Shown in pieces: positions 36,066 through 47,900 of a DNA stretch of 64,000 nucleotides. Below the pieces are notes generated by a model that was not told the DNA's origin, searched no databases, and saw only the letters and a program-made list of their open reading frames with translations. The position numbers and the translations under genes were made by a program. Origin of the DNA: Pocillopora verrucosa (taxonomy: Eukaryota > Cnidaria > Anthozoa > Scleractinia > Pocilloporidae); contig NC_089315.1 of the NCBI RefSeq assembly GCF_036669915.1, forward strand, positions 14,535,990-14,599,989, written 5' to 3'. Position 1 is the first letter of the stretch, and each line of letters begins with the position of its first letter.

Positions 36066-37059
36066 AGCGTAATTTAGAAAAGAAAAGATTATACATGATA
36101 ACCAGCTGAATGACAGGCCGCATAACAGAAAGTCAAAATGGACAAAACTTTGCATTTGAAATTTGCATTCGTGCTATAACTTTGCGCTCGTGTTACATGA
36201 AAAATACACTCGTTTTCGACCAATCGGACGCACGTGACTTTTTGATGTATATTAATACATATTAAATTCAAAATGAAATGATTCAGTCCCGTGAATCACT
36301 AGAATTGTAAAGTCAAGTCTGGAAGCCTAAACAACACTAAATCATTTAAAGCTCTGACAAATTTTTGTTGGAACTATTTTCAAATTATCGACTGACATTA
36401 CAAATCGGCTTCATGAAAACCTGAATATTAATATGATCATCCAATTATTCAAATTATTTACCTGGCGAGATCAAAATTAGAGAAAGGACTTGCTTAGAGT
36501 GAGCTCGTATTCCATAGGCCACATCTCCCATGACAAATGCACCACTTTGACCGACACTGAAATTGGTAATTTTAAGGAATACGCCACACTTCGTGACAAG
36601 CAAACAAAAACAAAACAGAATATCTGACAATATGCCATCTTATAACGGAAACTAGACAGGTGAATTCATCATCATGCGGTAAAATATTAAAGTATTGGAT
36701 AATTGATCATGAATATTTCTCGTTGAATACACAGCTGCCTCATAATTTTAGTGCAAATAAAGTAAAAAAATTGCTATCCAAAGGTAGGGGGTCTCAACTG
36801 TCAGTCGTGAAAGAATAGAACTTGGCCGGGGGCGATAAAGACGCTTTTAAACTTGAGAAAATTAAAAGGTGGCGGTATCGAGGATCTGTCGATGGCAAAC
36901 AGAAGCATATAACTTAATTTATATGCTAAGTTATATGCCTGCGTTAAAAATGATTAACTTGGTAAAACAACAGCGCTAAAGAAGCCTTTTTTGATGCATT
37001 TGAATGTTTCCTGGCCATCATTTTCGTTAGGGACCTTAGTAGCTCTCAGCCTCTCTAAT

Positions 37060-37505
37060 TTGTTTCCCAAGCGCTTTTCGCATTTTTCTCTCTAAAAATA
37101 AGAAAAAAAGAAAATCGTCCTCGATTTTAGTCACAAGGCAGGAGATGATGCATTTTTTAGACCTGGTCGACAAGGAAGTAAGGGAGCACTTACAAGAACG
37201 AGAACTGGGTATGAGTTTTTCAGGCTCCTCACGCCTTCCTCGGCCAATATGGCGGCTAAAATTTATGTCTTTTGTAAAGTAGGACGGCCATGTCCAATGA
37301 CTTAGGTCAACTCGTCTTGTTCAATTTTTGCCAGGTTCTCCCTATGAAGCTTAAAAGAGAGTGGACGGTAGCCATCTCGAAACCTACTGAGAAGGGGTTT
37401 GTGGGGAATGGTGCCCAAAGATCATCCAAGTATTCTACACACATAACTGCTCGTTTCCAGGAGAACTTCTAGTAACTAGCATCCACGTCACGTTCTTGCT
37501 CAAAA
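37060..37505. repeat. Spacer module, copy 5 of 7
   Basis: Module copy about 1.1 kb upstream of the P5 start codon. The flank after it ends abruptly at 38033, where a deletion removed the terminal exon of P6. Confidence 0.6.
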
Positions 37506-38071
37506 TTTTTAAGCCAAAAAAATACAACATAGTAGATCGGCAGGAAATTATTGCAACCACTGAAACTTCAAATACAAAGAAGAGCTCTGTAAAATTATAA
37601 TTTAAAGACAAAACGCAAAGCAGAAAGAACTCGACCAATTTCCAGCCAACTAATTAGTCAGAGTTCGGCTAATAACGCTTATATCGCGTTCTGTGCGTTA
37701 AGAATATCCGGTACGCTATCCGTTAATGAAGTATAAAAATTCCAAAAGTAACTTTGATTATCTGAACATCGAACTATTATAGTAGTGTGTACAAACAGGA
37801 AGCACAAGCCGTAAGAGTGAACATCGACCGCTTTGAAGGAAGAGATGAACACGAACAGGTCTTATGACGCTTTGTTTTCATTAAATAGTTCGGTCATATT
37901 ACACAATATAAATTCTACTTGATATTTACATATTTCGCTCAGTTCATTTACCCTCCACTTTTTCGTTTCCTCCAACAAAATTTAAGGCTGGGTTTTGAGC
38001 TTCTCTTTAAAGGTTCAGTTAAAGGCGAGACATGACTCCTCCTAAATAGAGTGCTCAATTTGGACATAAAA

Positions 38072-38224
38072 TAAATAAATGACACTCTTGATATATCTCC
38101 CATTCCAGCAGCTCACACGACGTTGTAAACATGCATTCCAATTCTATATGTAGCACTATATGCATGTTTACAACGTCGTGTGAGCTGCTGGAATGGGAGA
38201 TATATTAAGAGTGTCATTTATTTA
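38072..38224. repeat. Long palindrome in the truncated 3' side of P6
   Basis: Arms about 38072-38135 and 38160-38224 (TAAATAAATGACACTC... / ...GAGTGTCATTTATTTA) are nearly perfect complements around a 24-bp loop. P1, P4 and P5 have only the right-hand arm in intron 5 (for example 5838-5935), so this is an inverted duplication or foldback insertion. P7 has a partly broken version at 45582-45732. Confidence 0.85.
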
Positions 38225-38899
38225 CTTTATTCGAAAAGAGAAAGACTCCGTTTTTGCGGGAATTCACTGTGCAATTTTTCTTGCTCACGGAAATTCTCAA
38301 ACTCCATACACTCAACTTTCAACACGCCATAGCACTTAATTTTGTCATTAACAATGATTTAACCACTATACTCATTTAATTATTTATTTTTAAGTCGCTT
38401 GGGAACAAAAACAAGTTACCGTGGTTGCTGACAATGCCAAAACCTCAGAAGCCTCGCTAATACTCTGCTGGGAGCACTTCAGCCCATTGCGGGAACAGGC
38501 ATATTATTTTTTTAACGTGAGCTAAGGTTAGTGTGAATCTCACGTGAAGGAAGGAGCTCAAAGAATTCATCTTCACTTCCCTGTCTCGCGCGTAATTCGC
38601 CGTTCATTCCAGTATATTTTTAGTTCTCCTCTATCTTGTTCTATTGCGTTATTGTGTTGTGTTCTTGGGCGACAGACGTTATTCTCGCAGTGCTTCACTC
38701 CACCCAGGAGTATTACGGCACACTGTCGGGGAAACCGAATGAAATGCTGAAACTTACAACAGATAAGCATCCCATCCAGGGGGGAGTATTAATACTCCTA
38801 CTGGTCGCTTTATTTTAAAAAAACCGGGATACGGTTTGGTTGGAAGGGCCATTTGACTCGAGTACAGACTATTTCTATCGTGTTTGTCACATCACTTAC

Positions 38900-41800
38900 T
38901 CATTTCTCGAGGCGTCTATAGAGATCCTAATTCCTGGGGAAAACAGACAAACGTAGAAGGCATTCCCATAAGGTGCTCCAATAGTCGCATAACTGTAGAG
39001 GCAGTGGCCACCATTCAAAATTGCATCCTTCATTTTGACAAAAAGGCACATAGTAAAATGTGAGAGACTAGACGAGGTGGCGTTTGTTATGCTGGCGTAA
39101 CTCTTTATGCTAGGCTGTCCAAAGACCATTCGGTAAGCTGTAGGAAACAACAAAACACAATTTTCTTACCTCCAGCTTCACCGAAATGGCAAAGCAACTC
39201 TTAAATTGGATGAATCTCCCTGCGAAATTTCCGGATTAATCTTGTTTCATAAATTAATTTATATCTCATGTCCGCTACCGGATCACGTACATAACTGATA
39301 AACACTAAGTGCAAAGGGTTCTGTCTAAAAAGAACAACTCTGTATGAAATAAGTAGACCAGAGAATTCGGAATGAGAGGATTATTCAGCCGGGAGGGGAC
39401 ATACAAAAGTAATCCTAACGGTTATTGCAACAGATACCCAGAGTAAAGACTGTCTTTGTTTTTTGAAAAATCTTGCTTTGGCTTCCGCATGGCTACCACG
39501 CACGCCAGAAAGAAAGATACAAGAAAAAGTATCTTGAGCGCTCTGAGATGTCAAAGGTAGCTTGTGGTGTTCTCCTAAATAGGTGAGCTCGTTTGAAAGT
39601 ATTCTGACTTCTAAAGCCAAAAAAACCTTGAGGTATAAACTTTTCACACAATTTAAAATCCAACAGTTACTTTCTACTTCTTGAACTCTTTAACCCCTAA
39701 GAGTGACCAGCACCTAATTTCTCCATACAACAACATCAGCACTGAATCAAACATTAAGGTCAGGAGAATAAAGGAAATGATCACCAACAAAAGAAGCTTT
39801 TGATAGGTAAACAAACTCTCCTCGTCAGCCAGCACCTTAGGAAATGTATAGAGAACAGTATGGAGAATATGCATACTGATGTTATGGTGTAAAGAGTTAA
39901 AAAGCGATAGATTGGATCAATATAAGTATGCGAGCAACTGCACACTTACCCCTCCCCCAACCCAACATTAGCCTTAACTTGTTATCAATTGACGATTGTT
40001 GGGTTAGGGGAGGGGCAGGAGCGCAGTTGTTCAGATACCGTTTACAGCTTCTTGTTGCTGATGATTATTAGTTAACGAAATTTTTAGGAGAAATCGTTAT
40101 CAAAATAAAACATCTGCGTATTCTGTCTTCAAGAACCTTAATTAATGTTCCATCTAGAACTTTCTAAAATGTTGAATTGTCATCCACATCTCCACGAGAA
40201 CTTCTCTTTGTAGAAGGAAGCTTGCGCTCTCAGATTATGTCATCAAAATACGATACACGTCTCTACAAACCTGATGAACAAGACAGGCCTTCAATCTTTT
40301 CACACTGTGTCCCGTAAAATCCTGGTGCACAGCTGCAGTTATATTCGTTGACTTCGTCTGTGCAAGTTCCATTGTTTTTGCAGGGATGGCTGTCACAGGG
40401 AACTTTTTGCGATTACAAGACAACATTTCAAAAGAGTTGTTGTCAGTAAAAAGAAGCTACATCATATGGTGAATGACCTACCGATCTTCAAACCATATAT
40501 GATTAAGGTGGTCTAGCTAATAACGCTTTTGAATCGAATTAAATCTCTTAAAGCATGAGCGTTACAAAAGAAAAACAATGCGAAAACTTTTAAGGAAAAG
40601 ATCTCATCAAAATAGCGTTCGAACGAAGTTTGTTTGCTTGTTTGCAGAAAACCGTCTCGCTACATTTTTTCAATTGTCGCACATAAACGTAACAGGAAAA
40701 CTGCTCTCAAGCTTTTCTCGACAGGCAGCACTTTACAACTTCTTTCTACTCTACAAATTTGTTTCTTACACAGATCAGCACAAGTTTCTCCGGTCCAAGG
40801 GGGCTTGCATTCGCATGAATAAGTTTGCTTTTTCTCGTCATAAAAACACACACCACCATTTAAACAGGTGCTGGCTGCTAGTCGGCAATCCTAAATAGAA
40901 AGAGTAGCCGATGGAATAATGAGAAGAATATAAATAAACATAAATATGCTGCAAAATTATTTAACTTTCCTACTGACGGATTAAAAACAATTGGCTGGAA
41001 AATAGCCACGCTCTCAACAACGGTTTTTTTGTTATCTCCTAGATCCAGCTCCAACAACCGGGTGGGTATCAAGCCTACCCTATCGCCAAATTTAACGAAA
41101 CAATTTATCTGTCCTTGCCAATTCTTCAACAAACTTCTGAAATATGATTTACAAGGTGGTAATGCGTTTATAGGCAAAAACAACGAAAAAAAAACACTGG
41201 CTGCCTAAAAAGTTTGCTTTTAACTACGCATTTAGTCAACATCCACAAGTACATGTATTGACTTTTGCCAAACAAAGTCAAGGCATGTTATTTTATTAAT
41301 GATCTAGCTTCTATAAACTTCAGTTAAAACTACTACATATTCAAACACAGTAAAATGCGATTTAAATTACTACATTTGCTGGAAAAGGATTTCATTTAAA
41401 AGGGAATAAAAGAAAGTGCATGTGCCATTCCCAAGACTTGCTTCTGCTGGCAAGCATCAGTTCTAGTTTTCTGTTCTTTACAAAAATTTGCATAATTAGT
41501 GAATGGTTTCTTTAAGGTGCATAACATTTGCAGTTGATTTTACCTATCACCAAACGCCCGATGGAATATTTTTCTTCATCTCTTCTTGTTATTATTGTCC
41601 TTAGGTAGTTAAAGGAGAAGTATTTTTCTGTTTTCATGAAAAAGAACTTCTAGCTTTCATGCTAAACCGGTAATCGATGAATGCTATCACGAAAGGTCTC
41701 AAACGTCGGCAGGGAAACAAAATATTTGTTTGGTGCAACCAGCTTGTTTTTGCGGCTCACGAACTGCATGATGGTGGGTGGATCTTTTCGCAGAAAAGGA

Positions 41801-42400
41801 GGTTAACGGGTAACTAAAACAAAGGGTTGAAAATTATTCCGGGTATAGAAATAACAACGGTTATTCTTACTAGTTCTCTTTGGTCGTTATGCAGGTTGTG
41901 TGTCTGGTACTACAGCTCGGCGTAAAATTTCAGTTTTCAATCATCTTTGGATTTTAGTTTTTTTATTCTTAATTTTTATTGAATTCTGGAGCTCTCCGAA
42001 AAAAAAGATCGCACTGAAGACCTCTGCAATTATTTACCTTAATAAGTGTTGAGTAAATGACTTCCGCCTCGAACTGTAAATGTGCGTTTTCTTTGATAAC
42101 GTCGTGCTTGTTTAGTTCACAAGTTCCTTTGCCACCAGAAGTTTGAGGAGTAAGTTTGAAGTTTGTTGAAGTACACCAGGCGTTTTTCAAACAAGACTGA
42201 CCACACCAAATTTGACTGGTCGACTTAAACCGTTTCACGACAAAACCTTTAAGCCGCTTATTTGTCAACGTTGTGAAATATGTTGATCGAGAAAGGGCAG
42301 ACGATTCTACTCCTGCGTGGAAAACTGCGCAGAGTAATATAACTCCTCGAAAGAAGACAAAGAGGGAAGTGTTTTCAAGTCCCATCGCGAAAATTGTCAT
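38900..42400 (-). pseudogene. P6: PAN-EGF-EGF-half-pentraxin gene lacking its terminal exon
   Basis: Exons: 42400-42038 (signal and PAN, two codons shorter: SGGKGT instead of SKSDGKGT), 40890-40770 (EGF1), 40402-40271 (EGF2), microexon 39574-39533 with an AT donor, 39137-38900 (pentraxin N). A deletion of about 1.17 kb at 38033 (compared with P7 44366-45536) removed the pentraxin C exon and its acceptor. If the exon 5 donor is not used, translation stops at once, because the phase-2 GA|GTAAGT reads GAG TAA. That would give a protein of about 285 residues with PAN, two EGFs and half a pentraxin. All retained exons are open. Either a pseudogene or a truncated PAN-EGF product. Intron 1 also lost about 165 bp next to the donor (at about 42028). 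Confidence 0.75.
39947..40017. repeat. GC-rich hairpin in intron 3 of P6
   Basis: Arms 39947-39967 and 39997-40017; about 21 bp with a couple of mismatches. Confidence 0.7.
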
Positions 42401-43429
42401 CACAGAATAAGTCTGTTTACTGTCTTTCCCGATGTCCTTAAAGATGTACCCCACGCAATCCGAATCTTGATTGGTCAACTTCAGCATAATTTAGAAAAGA
42501 AAAGATTATACATGATAACCAGCTGAATGACAGGCCGCATAACAGAAAGTCAAAACGGACAAAACGTTGCATTTGAAATTTGCATTCGTGCTTTAACTTT
42601 GCGCTCGTGTTACATGAAAAATACACTCGTTTTCGACCAATCAGACGCACGTGACTTTTTGATGTATATTAATACATATTAAATTCAAAATGAAATGATT
42701 CAATTGCGTGAATCACTAGAATTGTAAGGTCAAGTCTGGAAGCCTAAACAACACTAAATCATTTAAAGCTCTGACAAATTTTTGTTGGAACTATTTTCAA
42801 ATTATCGACTGACATTACAAATCGGCTTCATGAAAACCTGAATATTAATATGATCATCCAATTATTCAAATTATTTACCTAGCGAGATCAAAATTAGAGA
42901 AAGGACTTGCTTAGAGTGAGCTCGTATTCCATAGGCCACATCTCCCATGACAAATGCACCACTTTAACCGACACTGAAATTGGTAATTTTAAGGAATACG
43001 CCACACTTCGTGACAAGCAAACAAAAAGAAAACAGAATTTCTGACAACATGCCATCTTCTAAACGGAAACTAGACAGGTGAATTCATCATCATGCGGTAA
43101 AATAGTAAAGTATTGGATAATTGATCATGAATATTTCTCGTTGAATACACAGCTGCCTCATAATTTTTTAGTGCAAATAATGTAAAAAAATTGCTATCCA
43201 AAGGTAGGGGGTCTCAACTGTCAGTCGTGAAAGAATAGAACTTGGCCGGGGGCGATAAAGACGCTTTTAAACTTGAGAAAATTAAAAGGTGGCGGTATCA
43301 AGGATCTGTCAATGGCAAACAGAAGCATATAACTTAAGTTATATGCTAAGTTATATGCCTGCGTGAAAAATGATTAACTTGGTAAAACAACAGCGCTAAA
43401 GAAGGCCATCATTTTCGTTAAGGCATTTT

Positions 43430-43845
43430 TCTCTCTAAATATAAGAAAAAAAGAAAATCCTCCTCGATTTTAGTCACAAGGGAGAAGATGATACATTTTT
43501 TAGACCTGGTCGACAAGGAAGTAAGGGAGCACTTACAAGAACGAGAACTGGGTATGAGTTTTTCAGGCTCCTCACGCCTTCCTCGGCCAATATGGCGGCT
43601 AAAATTTATGTCTTTTGTAAAGTAGGACGGCCATGTCCAATGACTTAGGTCAACTCGTCTTGTTCAATTTTTGCCAGGTTCTCCCTATGAAGCTTAAAAG
43701 AGAGTGGACGGTAGCCATCTCGAAACCTACTGAGAAGGGGTTTGTGGGGAATGGTGCCCAAAGATCATCCAAGTATTTTACACACATAACTGCTCGTTTC
43801 CAGGAGAACTTCTAGTAACTAGCATCCACGTCACGTTCTTGCTCA
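43430..43845. repeat. Spacer module, copy 6 of 7
   Basis: Module copy about 1.0 kb upstream of the P6 start codon and about 1.1 kb downstream of the P7 stop. It lacks about 50 bp near its start compared with copy 5. Confidence 0.6.
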
Positions 43846-44911
43846 AAATTTTTAAGCCAAAAAAATACAACATTGTAGATCGGCAGGAAATTATTGCAAC
43901 CACTAAAACTTCAAATACAAGGAAGAGCTCTGTAAAATTATAATTTAAAGACAAAACGCAAAGCAGAAAGAACTCGACCAATTTCCAGCCAACTAATTAG
44001 TCAGAGTTCGGCTAATAACGCTTATATCGCGTTCTGTGCGTTAAGAATATCCGGTACGCTATCCGTTAATGAAGTGTAAAAATTCCAAAAGTAACTTTGA
44101 TTATCTGAACATCGAACTATTATAGTAGTGTGTACAAACAGGAAGCACAAGCCGTAAGAGTGAACATCAATCGCTTTGAAGGAAGAGACGAACACAAACA
44201 GGTCTTATGACGCTTTGTTTTCATTAAATAGTTCAGTCATATTACACAATATAAATTCTACTTGATATTTACATATTTCGCTCAGTTCATTTACCCTCCA
44301 CTTTTTCGTTTCCTCCAACAAAATTTAAGGCTGGGTTTTGAGCTTCTCTTTAAAGGTTAAGTTAAGGGAAAATACTCTGGCGCAATATGACTCTGGAGAG
44401 GGAAATGCGACTATCCAAGATTTCACGCAAAGCAGCAATTTTTTTTATCCTCTCTTTTTCCGCCGCCTTCGATTGCCTCGTGCAACAAAATCAACGAGAA
44501 AGGGACACAACTTGTGTCCTGTGGTTCAGAGATCTTGTTTTGGTGATTAAGATCATGATATTCGTGAAAACTTAGCTTAGACGTTTTGTGACTAATAACT
44601 GAATGATACTCGCTACTTCAGTCCTGAACTTTGGCGTTTTATCACAGTAAAGAGCGACTACACAGCAACCTTAAGGTTATCAAATCATAAACAGAAGAGC
44701 GCAATCTATCAAACACTCTACTGAACAGGGTAAAAGGGCTATAATCTGTGTAATAACAATCGTTGGACTCCATAATACGAGTGGCCAAAGCTATTTAGCA
44801 TGTGTTTGGATACTGATCAGTGTTTAGGTGTTCCTTGATCGAGGAAGGATCTCCTTCTGTGATAAACATTTCGTCGTAAACAAGATGGGGGTGATGAAAA
44901 TTCTATCACTA

Positions 44912-47900
44912 TTAAGGCTCGACAATTTTCACACCAGTAACGTTTCCTTTAAATTGTCCCCACCAGAGAACAAGGCCTGCTTGTGCGATGTCACAGTTTG
45001 CCTTCTGAGTTGCAATTTCATCCCCTGAAAGGACTCTGCTCCAAAGATTGACTTCTGTTACCTCACCCGGCCCAAAGCTTTCTTTTTCTTCAAAGCCCCC
45101 TCCGACTTTATCTTGCTCTTGTCCAATGACAACTGTTCCGCCGGCTGGTATCTGATGATCTTTTTTCAAGTCAGTTCCAGAGATTTGAAGTTGTCCATCC
45201 AGATAAAGCTGCCAGTAGCCTTTGGTGTTTTTCCAGGTAACGCAAATGTGATGCCACGTGGTATCCTTAATTTTGACTCTGGCGTCTTTATCACTTAGAA
45301 AATGAACATAAACAATTAAAACTATGTTAGAAACTCGTTTCTTGACTGATTGCGGTCCAATTCAATGTGGCATCAGGATTGGTTGTTCACCCTTATTTGA
45401 ACTGTTTCGACTTTCTGGGCCTCATCAGTGCAATGCTAATGTAAGGAAGGAGGTGCAAGCATTTAGCTACCCCGAATGATTCCACAATTGTGGTATCATC
45501 CAACCCATGTCAGAGGACTTTTGAGAATGCACAATGGCGAGACATGACTCCCCCTAAATAGTGTGCTCAATTTGGACATAAAATAAATAAATGACACTCT
45601 TGATATATCTCCCATTCCAGCAGCTCACACGATGTTGTAAACATGCGTTCCAATTCTATATGTAGCACTATATGCATGTTTACAACGTCGTGTGAGCTGC
45701 TATATATATATTAAGAGTGTCATTTATTTATTTTATCCGAAAAGAGAAAGACTCCGTTTTTGCGGGAATTCACTGTGCAATTTTTCTTGCTCACGGAAAT
45801 TCTCAAACTCCATACACTCAACTTTCAACACGCCATAGCACTTAATTTTGTCATTAACAATGATTTAACCACTATACTCATTTAATTATTTATTTTTAAG
45901 TCGCTTGGGAACAAAAACAAGTTAACGTGGTTGCTAACAATGCCAAAACCATCAGAAGCCTCGCTAATACTCCGCTGGGAGCACTTCAGCCCATTGCGGG
46001 AACAGGCATATTATTTTTTTAACGTGAGCCAAGTTAAGTGTGAATCTCGCGTGAAGGAAGGAGCTCAAAGAATTCATCTTCACTTCCCTATCTCGCGCGT
46101 AATTCGCCGTTCATTCCAGTATATTTTTAGTTCTCCTCTATCTTGTTCTATTGCGTTATTGTGTTTTTTACTTGGGCGACAGACTTTATTCTCACAGTGC
46201 TTCACTCCACCCAGGAGTATTACGGCACACTGTCGGGGAAACCGAATGAAATGCTGAAATTGCAATAGATAAGCATCCCATCCAGGGGGAAGTATTAATA
46301 CTCCTACTGGTCGCTTTATTTTAAAAAAACCGGGATACGGTTTGGTTGGATGGGCCATTTGACTCGAGTACAGACTATTTCTATCGTGTTTGTCACATCA
46401 CTTACTCAATTCTCGTGTCGTCTATAGAGATCCTAATTCCTGAGGAAAACAGACAAACGTAGAAGGCATTCCCACCAGGTGCTCCAATAGTTGCATAACT
46501 GTAGAGGCACCGTTCATCTTTCAAATTTGTATCCTTCATTTTGACAAAAAGGCACATAGTAAATTCCGAGAAATTAGACGAGGTGGCGTTTGTTATGCTG
46601 GCGTAACTCTTTAAGCTAGGCTGTCCAAAGACCATTCGGTAAGCTGTAGGAAACAACAAAACACAATCTTCTTTACTCCAGTTTCACTGAAATGACAAAG
46701 CAACTCTTAAATTGGATGAATCTCACTGCGAAATTTCCGGATTAGTCTTGTTTCAGAAATTACTTTATATCTCATGTCTGCTACCGGATCACATACGTAA
46801 CTGATAAACACTAAGTGCAAAGGGTTCTGTCTAAAAAGAACAACTCTTTACGAAATAAATAGGCCAGAGAATTCGGAATGAGAGGATTATTCAGCCGGGA
46901 GGGGACATACAAAAGTAATCCTAACGGTTCTTGCAACAGATACCCAGAGTAAAGATTGTGTTTGTTTTTTGAAAAATCTTGCTTTGGCTTCCGCATGGCT
47001 ACCACGCACGCCAGAAAGAAAGATACAAGAAAAAGTACCTTGAGCGCTCTGAGATGTCAAAGGTAGCTTGTGGTGTTCTCCTAAATAGGTGAGCTCGTTT
47101 GAAGTTATTCTAACTTCTAAAGCCAAAAAAACCTTGAGGTATAAACTTTTCACACAATTTAAAATCCAACAGTTACTTTCTACTTCTTTTTACCCTTTAA
47201 CCCCTAAGAGTGATTAGCATCTAATTTCTCCATACAACAACATCAGCGCTGAATCAAACATCAAGGTCATGAGAATAAAGGAAATGATCACCAACATAAG
47301 AAGCTTTTGACCGGTAAACAAACTCTCCTCGTCAGCACCTTAGGAAATGTATAAAGAACAGTATGGAGAATACGCATACTGATGTTATGGTGTAAAGAGT
47401 TAAAAAGCGATAGATTGGATCAATATAAGTATGCGAGCAACTGCACACTTACCCCTCCCCTAACCCAACATTAACCTTAACTTGTTATCAATTGACGATT
47501 GTTGGGTTAGGGGAGGTGTAGGAGCGCAGTTGTTCAGATACCGTTTACAGCTTCCTGTTGCTGATGATTATTAGTTAACGAAAATTTTTATGAGAAATCG
47601 TTATCAAAATAAAACATCGGCGTATTCTGTCTTCAAGAACCTTAATTAATTTTCTATCTAGAACTTTCTAAAATGTTGAATTGTCATCCACATCTCCACG
47701 AGAACTTCTCTTTGTAGAAGGAAGCCTGCGCTCTCAGAATATGTCATCAAAATACGATACACGTCTCTACAAACCTGATGAGCAAGACAGGCCTTCAATC
47801 TTTTCACACTGTGTCCCGTAAAATCCTGGTGCACAGCTGCAGTTATATTCGTTGACTTCGTCTGTGCAAGTTCCATTGTTTTTGCAGGGATGGCTGTCAC

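Noticed and set aside
37290..37472. Recurring 60-residue plus-strand frame in the spacer module (also 11086 and 43633)
   Set aside because: No domain, broken in other module copies (2525, 29685, 56740), and explained by repeat conservation.
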